64,000 bases of DNA from Psychroflexus sediminis (GCF_900099815.1 NZ_FNCW01000007.1:62001-126000), one strand, 5' to 3'. Numbered from the stretch's first letter, positions 17,010-26,727 are shown. Program-made: numbers and translations. The notes: generated from the letters alone by a model not told the origin.

Positions 17010-17103
17010 GTGTTTATTTTTTTTAAGGCCACTCCCGCCTGAATAAGACAGAAGGGAGGGTCTAAGCTTTGACGATTAAAATAAGCATACGGGTTGCTGC
17101 ATA

Positions 17104-18858
17104 TTAAACTTCTCTATCAATTTCAGAAATAACCCTGGCTGCTTGCTTAAAATTCTTTTGCATATCTTCTGTGACTGTTGGCGTATACCTGGCCAGCTCA
17201 CAGCTTTCCAAAATCTTGATGAAATTCTCAGTGGTTTCCTGAGAAACTCCTTTTTGGGCAAATAAAGCCTGTATTTTTTCTTTCTGCATGTCCAGGGTTT
17301 GTATCTTCAATCTGGCTTTCATATAATTATGCAAAGCTCTCTCTAAAGACTCATAAAAGGCTTTAGAATCCCCTATGTTTTTTTTGGCTTCAGATAAATA
17401 GCGCTTAGCTAATTTACTGGCTCTTTTTTGCTGCAACTGATTTTCATCGGTAGCTCTGTTTTTTACCTTACCGAAAATCAGCATCAGGGGAATACTCAAA
17501 AAGGGGATAAAAAACAAAGTCCAGTAAAGAGGAGATTGAAAAAACTGAGTTTTACCTTTTGCTTTCAAGCTGGTATCCAGCTTGATATAATTGAAAGTGT
17601 TTTTGGAAGCTATCATGTTTTGAGGCTTTGCAGTATCGTTTGCTGAAGCCACAGTTTCTTCCGGACGCTGCGGATTGGGTTCCACCTTTATTTTTATAGG
17701 TTCAGATTGCAGTCTCTCGTAAGCTTCGGTCCTCGGATTAAAATACGAAAAAGTCGTTGGCTGGATAACGTAATCGCCTTTAAATTCGGGGATCACCGTA
17801 TATTTTTCGGTAATGCTTCCACGCATTCCAAGGCTGGAAGTCCTCACATTTTCACTGCGTTCAGGCTCATAGACTTCAAAAGCTGAGGGTGTCTGAATTT
17901 TTGGCAGATTAAAAAGTTTCAAATTCCCTTTTCCGCTGACTTCTGAACTTAATTCGAACGAGGTTTGAGCTACTACCGTCTTTTCACTGGCTTTGAGTTG
18001 AAAGTCGAATTCACCGACTGCGCCAGAAAATCCTTCGGGCTTCCCTTCCTCCGGCAAAGGTTTTACATCGATGGTTTTGGTATTGGCAGAAAAGTTTTTT
18101 TCCACCACATCGTACATACGTCTGCCAAAAAAATCCCTCCTGTCGGTAGGCACTTCCACAGAAACGGCAAGGGATAAAGGCTCAATTTTGAGTTCCCCTG
18201 TTTTTTGGGGGTATAATACGGTTTTGCGAAGCTCGACATAGCGGTAAGGCTGTCCGCCAAACTCGCCTTCTTTCAACTCGAGTTGATCGATATCGATGTT
18301 TTGACTCCAGAATCCTTCAAACTTAGGATTATCCAGAGGTCTCCAGTTCCTGATGTTTACGGTAGAACTGAAAAACAGCTTATACACCACATAAATCCCT
18401 TCGTTGAGGTAGGGTTTAGAATCGCTGACTTCGGCGATGAGATGTATGCCGTCTTCGGCTTCTGCCACAGCTCTGGACTGGTTAGGCGTATCCACAGCAG
18501 CGGTTACTTCCACTTGGATAGGCGAAGTTTTATATACCTGCCCGTCTACTGTAATTTCGGCCTGGCCAATGGTGAATGTTCCCCGTTTTGCAGGTTGGAA
18601 AAAATAGGTATAGGTTTTTTGAAAGGTACTCTTCCCATTCACCCAGGATTGAGAAATAGATTGGTTAGGACCCCCTATTTTCGTAAATCCATTAAAACTC
18701 GGTGGAATAAAATTGTCGCCGTTGGCATCTACCTTAAACTCAACCTTTAAGCGTTCGTTGATGCCGAGCTGGGGTCTGCTGGCTTCTGCTGTAAAAGTGA
18801 CTTGTGCAATTGAAGACCAGCCGAGTAATAAAAACAATAAAAATGCAATTTGTTTCAT
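17104..18858 (-). CDS. batD: BatD: membrane protein of the bat operon
   Basis: BatD is a periplasmic beta-sandwich protein anchored by a C-terminal membrane segment (FFQSPLYWTLFFIPFLSIPLMLIFG) with a cytoplasmic helical tail. I place the start at 18858, where MKQIAFLLFLLLGWSSIAQV is a normal signal peptide; the frame is open 29 codons further but overlaps batC. The first domain (VTFTAEASRPQLGINERLKVEFKVDANGDNFIPPSF) is the BatD signature. It starts 1 bp after the batC stop, so translation is coupled. It probably acts with the VWA proteins BatA and BatB at the inner membrane. Confidence 0.92.
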   Translation of the reverse strand: MKQIAFLLFLLLGWSSIAQVTFTAEASRPQLGINERLKVEFKVDANGDNFIPPSFNGFTKIGGPNQSISQSWVNGKSTFQKTYTYFFQPAKRGTFTIGQAEITVDGQVYKTSPIQVEVTAAVDTPNQSRAVAEAEDGIHLIAEVSDSKPYLNEGIYVVYKLFFSSTVNIRNWRPLDNPKFEGFWSQNIDIDQLELKEGEFGGQPYRYVELRKTVLYPQKTGELKIEPLSLAVSVEVPTDRRDFFGRRMYDVVEKNFSANTKTIDVKPLPEEGKPEGFSGAVGEFDFQLKASEKTVVAQTSFELSSEVSGKGNLKLFNLPKIQTPSAFEVYEPERSENVRTSSLGMRGSITEKYTVIPEFKGDYVIQPTTFSYFNPRTEAYERLQSEPIKIKVEPNPQRPEETVASANDTAKPQNMIASKNTFNYIKLDTSLKAKGKTQFFQSPLYWTLFFIPFLSIPLMLIFGKVKNRATDENQLQQKRASKLAKRYLSEAKKNIGDSKAFYESLERALHNYMKARLKIQTLDMQKEKIQALFAQKGVSQETTENFIKILESCELARYTPTVTEDMQKNFKQAARVISEIDREV

Positions 18859-18859
18859 G

Positions 18860-19735
18860 TTACCAGTCTTTTCCTGTTTGAGATTTTTGCCCTTTTGCTT
18901 TTTGAGCATTGAGCTTTTCCTGAATGTCTTTTTCCTGGTTCTCAATAGCTTCCAGCAAGCGCTGAATTTGCTGTGGAGAAATCTGTCCTTTTGTATTTTG
19001 CGGCTGCTGTGGCTGCTTTTTATCTTTATCGCCTCCCTCGCCTTCTTTTTCTTTTTCCTGCTTATCCTTATTGCCCTTATCGTCTTTTTGATCCTGTTCG
19101 CTTTCGTCCTGATCTCCTTTTTCTTTGCCCTGCTCCTTGTCCTGATCGCCTTCTTTCTTGTCTTCGTCTTCTCCTTTATCCTTTTTATCTTTATCCTTGT
19201 TGTCGTCTTCTTTTTTATCCTGATTTTTATCCTTATTGTCGTCTCCGTCCTTGCTGTCGTCGTTTTTTTCGTCTTTTAACTTGGACTTCGCATAAGCCAG
19301 ATTATAGCGGGTTTCTTCGTCGGTAGGATCGTTTCTTAAAGCGTTTTTATAAGCCTCTACAGCCATTTGATACTGTTTTTCCTCCATCAAAACATTGCCT
19401 AAATTATGGTAACTTTTATGCTTTAAAGATTTATCCTCTGTGCTTTCTATAGATTCGATGAGGCGAAGTCTGGCCGACTCCAGTTCGTTGTTTTTAATAT
19501 AGAGATTACCGAAGTTATAGCTGATGTCTGAGTTGTCTTGATCTATGGCTTTGGCTTTCCTGATTTTAGCTTCAGACAGAGGAAAGCTAAGGTCTTCAGA
19601 TTGCGATTCTGCCAAAAGGGCTTTTGCCTTTTTGGGTGCATTGGTGAAATTTTGTGCCTGAGTCACAAAGGCCGTATTTACACTTAGCATCAGCGTTAAA
19701 AAAAATAGCTTAAGTCTCATCGTTCTTGCGTTCAT
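18860..19735 (-). CDS. batC: BatC: TPR protein with Lys/Asp-rich low-complexity tail
   Basis: This secreted TPR protein has a signal peptide ending near AQN (residue 29). TPR repeats follow (about 68-150; YNFGNLYIKNNELESARLRLIES, YHNLGNVLMEEKQYQMAVEAYKNAL). About 85 residues are then made almost wholly of Asp, Lys, Glu, Gln and Gly, and a Gln-rich end (ISPQQIQRLLEAIENQEKDIQEKLN) closes it. That charged tract is typical of BatC. The frame opens with ATG 19735; an ATG five codons later (19720) would shorten the overlap with batB and cannot be excluded. The opposite strand of the tract gives long hydrophobic shadow frames that are not genes. Confidence 0.9.
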   Translation of the reverse strand: MNARTMRLKLFFLTLMLSVNTAFVTQAQNFTNAPKKAKALLAESQSEDLSFPLSEAKIRKAKAIDQDNSDISYNFGNLYIKNNELESARLRLIESIESTEDKSLKHKSYHNLGNVLMEEKQYQMAVEAYKNALRNDPTDEETRYNLAYAKSKLKDEKNDDSKDGDDNKDKNQDKKEDDNKDKDKKDKGEDEDKKEGDQDKEQGKEKGDQDESEQDQKDDKGNKDKQEKEKEGEGGDKDKKQPQQPQNTKGQISPQQIQRLLEAIENQEKDIQEKLNAQKAKGQKSQTGKDW

Positions 19736-20756
19736 TAAATAAATTTAATTGTCTTACCCAGGATGTTTTTCTCTCGAGTAAGAGGATATCAATCAGTACC
19801 AAAAATATACCAAACCCCAAAAACCACTGATATTTACTCTTAAAATCTGCAAATTGTTTCGCTTCAAACTCTGTTTTTTCAATTTTTTGTAATTCTTTTA
19901 AGATTTCGTCAACAGCCTCAGAAGTACTTGAGCCATCGATATAAGCCCCATTTCCAATTTCTGCAATTTTTCTCAGGGTTTCCGTGTCTTTTTTGGTAAT
20001 GACAGTTTCCCCGGCATCATTTTTAAGATAAGATTGAATTCTTCCATTTTCTTTTATGGGAATAGGTCCGCCGCGTTCGGTTCCAACGCCAACTGTATAT
20101 ATTCTTATGCCTTCTTCTGCAGCCTGTTCTGCCATGCTTATAGCATTATCGCTGTGGTCTTCTCCTTCAGAAAGAATAATTAAAACTTTGTTGGTCTGGT
20201 CATCGTCGTTATAATAAGACGTGGCCAGATCGATAGCCTGAGAAATCGCCGTCCCCTGGCTTGAGACCATTTCAGTATTCATGCTTTGCAAAAAGGTCTT
20301 GGTCGTGGAGTAATCGGTTGTAATCGGCACCTGTGGAAAGGCACTTCCTGCATAACCTACCAGGCCCACCCGGTCTGCCGCAAGGTTGTTGATAATTTCC
20401 GTAATGATTCGCTTAGACTTTTCGAGTCTGTTGGGAGCAATATCTTCTGCAAGCATACTTTTGGAAACATCCAAAGCAAAAACAATATCTACACCTTCTC
20501 GTTTAACCGTTTCCAGTTTGGTTCCCAGTTTTGGATTTACAAGTGCCATCACAAAACAGGCAAAAGCTAAACTTAAAACTAGAAATTTTAAGTTGGACTT
20601 AAACCTGGATTGGTCTGGAGCCAGTTTTTTGAACAGCCTGTTCTCTGCAAATTTCTTTTGCGTCTTTTTTTTCCAGTAGGCGTAAGTTAGAAACAAAAGC
20701 AGTAATACCGGCAACACCAGAAAACCCCAAAAATATATCTGTTCTTCTAAAATCAT
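19710..20756 (-). CDS. batB: BatB: von Willebrand factor A domain membrane protein
   Basis: This inner-membrane protein has a VWA domain. N-terminal hydrophobic segments lie at about residues 8-27 and 55-75. The metal-binding MIDAS motif is DVSKSM near residue 95, with the later Thr and Asp positions in QGTAISQAIDLA and IILSEGEDHSD. A C-terminal membrane helix (WFLGFGIFLVLIDILLL) closes it. It abuts batA with no gap and overlaps batC by 26 bp. MoxR-type ATPases and VWA proteins work as pairs in cofactor insertion or complex assembly, and this is the likely role here. Confidence 0.94.
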   Translation of the reverse strand: MILEEQIYFWGFLVLPVLLLLFLTYAYWKKKTQKKFAENRLFKKLAPDQSRFKSNLKFLVLSLAFACFVMALVNPKLGTKLETVKREGVDIVFALDVSKSMLAEDIAPNRLEKSKRIITEIINNLAADRVGLVGYAGSAFPQVPITTDYSTTKTFLQSMNTEMVSSQGTAISQAIDLATSYYNDDDQTNKVLIILSEGEDHSDNAISMAEQAAEEGIRIYTVGVGTERGGPIPIKENGRIQSYLKNDAGETVITKKDTETLRKIAEIGNGAYIDGSSTSEAVDEILKELQKIEKTEFEAKQFADFKSKYQWFLGFGIFLVLIDILLLERKTSWVRQLNLFNERKNDET

Positions 20757-21758
20757 TTATACAAAGCTTCTAAAAAGTGTGTGTTTTAGTAAAAATTCTA
20801 AAAACAATAAGGCCCCTGCCAGGATAAGAAAAATTCTATATTTCTCATCATAATTATAAAATTTAAATTCCTCTATTTCCGTTTTTTCCAGGGCATCGAT
20901 TTCCTCATAAATGGATTGAAATTTTTCATTGTTTGTCGCTCTAAAGTACTCTCCCCCTGTCTTTTCTGCTATGGTTTTCAATAAAGTTTCGTCTATTTTC
21001 ACTTCTATCCTTCTATATTCAAATTGCCCGTTAGGCTTAATCCCTACGGGGGATAATGCAGTGCCATTACTTCCTACGCCAATTGTATATACCTTAATCC
21101 CGTATTCTGTCGCCAGCTGTGTTGATGTAATGGGATCTATAAAGCCCGCATTATTTTCACCATCGGTTAGTAGGATGATGACTTTGCTTTTGGCTTTACT
21201 GTCTTTCAATTTGTTTACGGAAGTAGCCAGACCCATGCCTATGGCCGTACCTCCTTCTATAGTTTGAGTGTATTCTAAATCACCTATAGCATTTAAGATG
21301 ATGGATTTATCACTGGTCAGCGGTGTTTTGGTATAACTTTCTCCAGCGTAAACCACCAGACCTATTCTGTCATTAGGTCTCCCATTTACAAAATTACTCG
21401 CCACATTTTTAAGCGCTTCCAGTCGGTTAGGCTCCAGATCTCTGGCCAGCATACTGGCGGAAACATCTACAGCCATGATGATGTCGATACCTTCTGTCTT
21501 TTTTACTTTGGTCGTGACATCTACTGTTCTGGGCCTGGCCATGGCAATAATTAAAAGCGCTAGAGCAAGCATTCTTAAGAAAAACAGCAGGGGACGAAGT
21601 CGGGCCAATGTGCTTTTAGTAAATCCTTGCGTACTCGATATTTTTAAGGTGGCATTTTGTTTATGCCGTTTCTTCCAATACCAGAATACCGCCAGCGGAA
21701 TAGCCAATAATAGCCAGAACCAGGCTGGATTTTCAAAGGTGAAGTTTTCAAAAATCAT
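20757..21758 (-). CDS. batA: BatA: von Willebrand factor A domain membrane protein
   Basis: This is the paralogue of BatB, with the same plan: two N-terminal membrane segments (FWLLLAIPLAVFWYW, FFLRMLALALLIIAMARPR), a VWA domain with MIDAS DVSASM near residue 95 and ILLTDGENNAGF, and a C-terminal helix (IFLILAGALLFLEFLLK). The start overlaps the preceding gene by ATGA, and batB follows without a gap. Both VWA proteins face the periplasm by this topology. Confidence 0.95.
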   Translation of the reverse strand: MIFENFTFENPAWFWLLLAIPLAVFWYWKKRHKQNATLKISSTQGFTKSTLARLRPLLFFLRMLALALLIIAMARPRTVDVTTKVKKTEGIDIIMAVDVSASMLARDLEPNRLEALKNVASNFVNGRPNDRIGLVVYAGESYTKTPLTSDKSIILNAIGDLEYTQTIEGGTAIGMGLATSVNKLKDSKAKSKVIILLTDGENNAGFIDPITSTQLATEYGIKVYTIGVGSNGTALSPVGIKPNGQFEYRRIEVKIDETLLKTIAEKTGGEYFRATNNEKFQSIYEEIDALEKTEIEEFKFYNYDEKYRIFLILAGALLFLEFLLKHTLFRSFV

Positions 21759-23395
21759 TCTTCCATCGTTTTAAATTCCACGGCATTCACTATTCTATTA
21801 GCAATTTTCTCACCATATTCATCATCGCGATCATGGAAAATAATGATCTGTTGCAGTCCCCCTTTTCCAAAATTCAGAATCTGATATTCTTTCTTAATGT
21901 CTTCCTTTGTAATCGGATTTTCTATGGAGAAACTACCAAACACCTTTTTACCGGGAACCCCACCGAGGGTTTCGAAATCTTCAGATTTGGTGATGATGTT
22001 GTAAGCGCCGCGTTCTTCCAAATTTTTATAAACCCTGTCTACAACTGCATTCAAATCTATGTCCTGATTCTCCTTAAACCGAACCTGATTTAACGTGACG
22101 TATAAATTCTGATAGAGGCTTCCAAAACTATAGGTCTCTTTATCGGTTACATTTTCCGATATACTTTCGGGAAGTTCAATCTCTCCTCTTACCAGAACTT
22201 CCGGCGTCGTTAAACTTACCGGCGGCACGCCGTAATCACTTGTAATCCAGTCTCCTTCGAGCAATTCTTTGGAGGGATTACCTATAAGGCTGTCTCTCAG
22301 GTACTCATAGCCTTTGGTGGCTACAACAGCCGTAGCCGTTACAAAAATCAATATAATACCAAGTAGGATTCCAACCACCCATTTTTGTTTTCTTCTCTTT
22401 TTGGCTAAAGCCTTCTGGAAAGCTTCATCTTTCTGTTTCTCGATTTCGGTGATTTGTGGAATGGCATTTTGAACGTGTTTCAGGAACTTTCCAATCTGTT
22501 TCCTGTCCGACTTTAAAGTGAGCAAATCCGGTTTTCTGTTGGCGAACTTGGCGAGATCTGCACGTTTTAAGATCTTTTCATAGTCAGAAATCATCTCTTC
22601 TTTAAGCGAAAGTTCCTTTTTCTCCTTTCTAGATTTTAACTCAGAAATAAGTTCGCTGGTCGTATATTCCAAAGCTCTTATCTCTAGTTTTTCCTCCAGA
22701 TATCGTCTGGTGATATACGTCAGTTCTGAGATGTAAGCTTTAAAGTCTCTGTTTTCCAGGACTGAAGATTTATCCAGGGTTTTTAAAGACAACATCGCCT
22801 GCTCAAAAGGAGGGATTCTTCGCTTGGCTTCATCTCGTTTTTTCTTCAGTTTGAAAATGAAATAGGCGATGACTGCCAAAAGGGCAATGATTCCCAGAGT
22901 CCACCAAAACCAGGACGGAATCGCAAAAGGTTTATCGGCTTCCAAAGAAGGTTTGATAGGATATAACTTTTGGTTTAGCGTATCCAGGACCACATCCTTT
23001 ACGCTTACTTTGAGCGTATCTGTATAAAAGGCCTTATCGTTTATTTTCACCAGTTGCGGCGGAACCGCATAAGCACCTGAGTCGAAGGCAGTGAGTTTAT
23101 AAAGTTTGGTAAGCTGAAAGGTTTTGGCCTGTGGATTTAAGGTGTCGATTTTGTAGGCTTCCACCATTTCCAGAGGAACAAAGGTTTGATCTTTTGGAAA
23201 GACAACCACATCTTCAAGACTCACCTCATCGACCTTTATTTCATATTCCAGCTGTTCACCAATTTGAATGGTATCTCTATCGGTGCTGAATCTTACCTCT
23301 TGAGAATATCCAATACCACAGACCAAAAACAGCATCAAAAACAAAGGTAGTTTGAAGGCTAAATAATAGTTATAAGTAAGTTGTTTTCTCTTCAT
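21755..23395 (-). CDS. Bat-operon membrane protein, BatD-like N-terminus, uncharacterised
   Basis: This 546-residue protein has a signal peptide (to about residue 32, GYSQ). A beta-rich periplasmic domain with BatD-like features follows (VRFSTDRDTIQIGEQLEYEIKVDE), then a membrane helix (WFWWTLGIIALLAVIAYFIF, about 163-182) and a basic helical cytoplasmic region. A second membrane helix (WVVGILLGIILIFVTATAVVAT, about 340-361) leads to a C-terminal domain. It sits between the DUF58 gene and batA in a fixed place seen in other Flavobacteria. Its role is unknown; the context says it belongs to the same membrane complex. Confidence 0.85.
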   Translation of the reverse strand: MKRKQLTYNYYLAFKLPLFLMLFLVCGIGYSQEVRFSTDRDTIQIGEQLEYEIKVDEVSLEDVVVFPKDQTFVPLEMVEAYKIDTLNPQAKTFQLTKLYKLTAFDSGAYAVPPQLVKINDKAFYTDTLKVSVKDVVLDTLNQKLYPIKPSLEADKPFAIPSWFWWTLGIIALLAVIAYFIFKLKKKRDEAKRRIPPFEQAMLSLKTLDKSSVLENRDFKAYISELTYITRRYLEEKLEIRALEYTTSELISELKSRKEKKELSLKEEMISDYEKILKRADLAKFANRKPDLLTLKSDRKQIGKFLKHVQNAIPQITEIEKQKDEAFQKALAKKRRKQKWVVGILLGIILIFVTATAVVATKGYEYLRDSLIGNPSKELLEGDWITSDYGVPPVSLTTPEVLVRGEIELPESISENVTDKETYSFGSLYQNLYVTLNQVRFKENQDIDLNAVVDRVYKNLEERGAYNIITKSEDFETLGGVPGKKVFGSFSIENPITKEDIKKEYQILNFGKGGLQQIIIFHDRDDEYGEKIANRIVNAVEFKTMEE

Positions 23396-23401
23396 ATATT
23401 T

Positions 23402-24265
23402 TTATCTGGATTTGAAATATCCCAGTAGTTTAATGACGTAATTCTCATCGACACGGGTACTCATAAACCCCGATCCACTTAGCTTAAACGCTCTTTGAAA
23501 ATAATCGACTCTGTCTCTGTAGTGTTTGGTATAAGCTTTCCTCGTGGATCCGCTGGAGGTGTTGACCCACACGGCTTTCCCCGTTTCCGCATCTTTCATT
23601 TGCACCATGCCCAGATTTGGTAATTCTTCCTCGCGTTCATCGTAAATTCGGATTCCTGTCACATCGTGCTTTTTTCCAAGGATCTTCAGCGTATGCTCAT
23701 AATCGTCTGCCAGAAAATCTGACATCACAAATACAATGGCCTTTTTCTTCATCATATCAATGAGATTTCTAAAGGCTTTGCTCAGGTTTGTGGTTTTGTG
23801 TGAAGGCTCAAACTCTATCAGTTCTCTTATGATTCTCAACACATGTGTTCTGCCTTTCTTAGGGGGAATGTAGAGTTCTATCTGATCTGAGAACAACATC
23901 AGTCCTATCTTGTCATTGTTCTGAGTAGCAGAAAAGGCAAGTGTAGCGGCTATTTCCGTAATGATATCTTTTTTAAAGGTTTCCCGGGTTCCAAAGGCTG
24001 TAGATTCTGAAATATCCACAAGCAGCATCATCGTAAGTTCCCGCTCTTCTTCAAAGACTTTGACAAAGGGTTCGTTATATCTTGCCGTCACATTCCAGTC
24101 TATAGACCTGACATCGTCTCCAAATTGATAAGCACGCACTTCGCTAAAAGTCATTCCCCGACCTTTGAACGTAGAATGGTATTCTCCACCAAACACATGA
24201 TCGCTTAATCGCCGTGTTTTGATTTCAATTTTTCTTACCTTTTTTAAAAGTGATTTGGTATCCAT
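23402..24265 (-). CDS. DUF58 domain protein
   Basis: This cytoplasmic protein starts at 24265 (MDTKSLLKKVRKIEIKTRRL); the frame is open 16 codons further but without typical sequence. The DUF58 core (GRGMTFSEVRAYQFGDDVRSIDWNVTAR near residue 40) precedes a VWA-like fold with a DxSxS metal motif (LLVDISEST). DUF58 proteins almost always accompany a MoxR ATPase, as here, and are thought to recruit substrates for it. It is 6 bp from the next gene and about 95 bp after moxR. Confidence 0.94.
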   Translation of the reverse strand: MDTKSLLKKVRKIEIKTRRLSDHVFGGEYHSTFKGRGMTFSEVRAYQFGDDVRSIDWNVTARYNEPFVKVFEEERELTMMLLVDISESTAFGTRETFKKDIITEIAATLAFSATQNNDKIGLMLFSDQIELYIPPKKGRTHVLRIIRELIEFEPSHKTTNLSKAFRNLIDMMKKKAIVFVMSDFLADDYEHTLKILGKKHDVTGIRIYDEREEELPNLGMVQMKDAETGKAVWVNTSSGSTRKAYTKHYRDRVDYFQRAFKLSGSGFMSTRVDENYVIKLLGYFKSR

Positions 24266-24359
24266 AGGGTATAAAAACGTGTCATTCGATTTAGAACTAA
24301 ATCGCAAAAACATTATCTAGAAACTTTTAAGCTTATTCTGATTGTATTCTAAAGAAATT

Positions 24360-25370
24360 TTAAGGGACCTCTACTTCGTTTATAATTTTACTGATCAGAT
24401 CTTCAGATTTGATATTTTCTGCTTCAGCTTCATAGGTAATACCGACCCTGTGTCTTAGGACATCATAAACCACAGCACGAACATCTTCAGGAATCACGTA
24501 ACCTCTTCGTTTGATAAACGCATAACATTTGGCAGCGATGGCCAGGTTGATACTTCCCCTTGGAGAAGCTCCAAAACTGATAAGAGGTTTGATTTCAGCA
24601 AGTTTGTATTTTTCAGGATAACGGGTGGCAAATATAATATCCAGGATATACTTCTCGATTTTCTCGTCCATATATACCTCTCTTACGGCTGCCTGTGCCC
24701 GTAGGATTTGTTCTGTCGTCACTACCGGATTTACTTTTCCAAAACTATTGTTCAGGTTGGCTCTCATCACCAGTTGTTCGTCCATCAGGTTGGGGTAATC
24801 GATGACTGTTTTAAGCATAAACCTATCGACCTGCGCTTCCGGCAAGGGGTAGGTTCCCTCTTGTTCTACGGGGTTTTGGGTGGCCATAACCAGAAAGGGT
24901 CTGTCGAGAATAAAGGTTTCATCCCCGATGGTCACCTGCTTTTCCTGCATGGCCTCCAGCAAGGCAGACTGAACTTTGGCAGGCGCACGATTGATCTCAT
25001 CGGTCAGCACAAAATTGGCGAAAATCGGCCCTTTCTTGATGTTGAAACTATTTTCCTTCATGTTGTAGATCATCGTCCCCACGACATCGGCGGGAAGTAA
25101 ATCTGGGGTAAACTGAATTCTGCTAAAACTGCCTTGTACGGCTTTGGCCAATGTATTAATGGCCAGTGTCTTTGCCAAACCTGGAACACCTTCCAGCAGA
25201 ATATGACCCTGACCTAAAAGTCCTATCAATAATCGCTCAACCATATGCTTTTGCCCAACAATAACTTTATTCATTTCGTTGGTGAGTACATCTACAAAGG
25301 CACTTTCTCGTTCTATCTTTTCGTTGATGGAGGCAATGTCTACATTAGCTTGATCCTGTTCCATATTCAT
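24360..25370 (-). CDS. MoxR family AAA+ ATPase
   Basis: This is the first gene of the moxR-bat operon. The P-loop is GVPGLAKT at residues 61-68, Walker B is FVLTDEINRAP, and the sensor region with ATQNPVEQEGTYPLPEAQVDRFM is the MoxR signature. The C-terminal lid ends RVGITYEAEAENIKSEDLISKII. MoxR ATPases act as chaperones that assemble or metal-load complexes with VWA-domain partners, four of which (DUF58, BatA, BatB and, less surely, the extra membrane protein) follow here. A second ATG two codons downstream could be the true start. Confidence 0.96.
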   Translation of the reverse strand: MNMEQDQANVDIASINEKIERESAFVDVLTNEMNKVIVGQKHMVERLLIGLLGQGHILLEGVPGLAKTLAINTLAKAVQGSFSRIQFTPDLLPADVVGTMIYNMKENSFNIKKGPIFANFVLTDEINRAPAKVQSALLEAMQEKQVTIGDETFILDRPFLVMATQNPVEQEGTYPLPEAQVDRFMLKTVIDYPNLMDEQLVMRANLNNSFGKVNPVVTTEQILRAQAAVREVYMDEKIEKYILDIIFATRYPEKYKLAEIKPLISFGASPRGSINLAIAAKCYAFIKRRGYVIPEDVRAVVYDVLRHRVGITYEAEAENIKSEDLISKIINEVEVP

Positions 25371-25515
25371 TTTCTTATAGTGTTATAATCTATTCTTATA
25401 AATCGATGCAAAATGAAAATTTAATCCATTTCTTGTTGTTAAGGCTTGGTTAAAAATCAGGGATTTACGATAAGCTTATGATTAAGTTCGGTTTTGATTT
25501 AAACTCAACTTATAC

Positions 25516-26727
25516 CTACAATTTATAAATCCATTGCTCTGGATTGAGCTTGGTGGTGTTTTTGAAAAGTTGAAAAAAAAGTGTGGTTTTTCCAGAAGAA
25601 GAATTGATTCCCACTTCGCCGAGTTCTTCTCCTCTGGCTACTTGATCACCTGATTTCACAAAAACTTTTTGCAGGTTATTATAGATAGACAAATAGTCCC
25701 CATGCCTAACCATAACCAATATATTAGCCCCGGGGATTTTGCTCACCTGACTGACTTCGCCTTCAAAAATAGCTCTTGCTTTCCCATTTTTCTCGGTGTC
25801 TATCCTTACCCCGTTACTCATGATTTTAATAGTTTTTACAATGGGGTGTGGCCGTTCTCCAAAACGCATTGAAACCTGCCCGGACCTTACAGGCCAGGGC
25901 AATTTACCTTTGTTTTGTGCGAAATCTTTAGCAAGCGCTTTTGCTTCGGGAGTCAGATTGAAGGTCGCTTTCGCATCCGAACCGCTTTTTTTGTTTTCCC
26001 TGGCAATGGCTTCGCGTATCAATCGGTTTATCTCTCGATCTATTCGGCTGATTTCCTTCTGCTTTTGTTTGAGTTCTTTTGAATATTTCTGTTTCTGTTT
26101 ATTGATGCTGGCAAGCAACTGATTTAAATTGTTTTTATCACCTACCAGTTTGGATTTGGTTTTCCGGTTTTCAGCAATGATTTTTTCCTGATCCCTGCGT
26201 TGTTCAAACAAAGTGGAATTGAGCTCCTGAAGCTCCTCGGTTTGCTTCATGACTTCCTCCCCCTGCTTTTTTCTATACTGAGCAAATTGCTTCATGTATT
26301 GAATCCGTTTGTATGCCTGTAAAAAAGACTCTGAAGAAAACAAAAACATAATTCGGTTTTTGTCGGATTTACTCCTATAGGACTTTTGGATCATCTGCTC
26401 ATAATCGGTCTTCAGCTGTTTTAGCTCGTTTCTCAATCTATCTATTTTATTGGCATTGGCGTTGATTTCTCTGGTGAGTAAATTGGCTTCCTGGTTGTTG
26501 ACCTGTATTAACTTTTCTGTAGCGTTTATCCTTTTCTGAAGGTCTTCATACTCATTCAAGGCAGAACGGCCTTTGGTTTCGGCAGTTCTGATAATGTTGT
26601 TGATTTGTTCTATTTCCTGCTGAATCGCCTGACGTTTGGCTTCAAGCTCTTCCCTGGTTTGAGCCAGTAAGGTAGTGCTTCCGAAGAGCATGATAAATAA
26701 AAGTATGTACTGAAAATATTTTATCAA
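25516..26727 (-). CDS. EnvC-like murein hydrolase activator (degenerate LytM domain)
   Basis: This secreted protein has a signal peptide (to TLLAQ, residue 23), a long coiled coil (about 25-255) and a C-terminal LytM/M23 fold (about 275-403). The M23 zinc residues are missing. The HxxxD site reads NGVRID (about 305-310, Asn for His), and the HxH site reads LFFQL (about 383-387). Coiled coil plus dead LytM is the EnvC/NlpD plan, in which the protein activates a cell-division amidase instead of cutting murein. The start is TTG at 26727, which overlaps the upstream stop as TTGA; the next ATG would destroy the signal peptide. Confidence 0.88.
   Translation of the reverse strand: MIKYFQYILLFIMLFGSTTLLAQTREELEAKRQAIQQEIEQINNIIRTAETKGRSALNEYEDLQKRINATEKLIQVNNQEANLLTREINANANKIDRLRNELKQLKTDYEQMIQKSYRSKSDKNRIMFLFSSESFLQAYKRIQYMKQFAQYRKKQGEEVMKQTEELQELNSTLFEQRRDQEKIIAENRKTKSKLVGDKNNLNQLLASINKQKQKYSKELKQKQKEISRIDREINRLIREAIARENKKSGSDAKATFNLTPEAKALAKDFAQNKGKLPWPVRSGQVSMRFGERPHPIVKTIKIMSNGVRIDTEKNGKARAIFEGEVSQVSKIPGANILVMVRHGDYLSIYNNLQKVFVKSGDQVARGEELGEVGINSSSGKTTLFFQLFKNTTKLNPEQWIYKL

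Noticed and set aside
17010-17103. CTCCC...GGGAG pairing between batD and batE as a terminator
   Set aside because: The stem is only five to six bases with a long loop and no T run, and batE must be transcribed through it.
18713-19326. Long plus-strand frames opposite batC giving very hydrophobic Leu/Phe/Val-rich translations
   Set aside because: They are the complement of the Lys/Asp-rich low-complexity tract of BatC, with no start signal and no plausible membrane-protein pattern.
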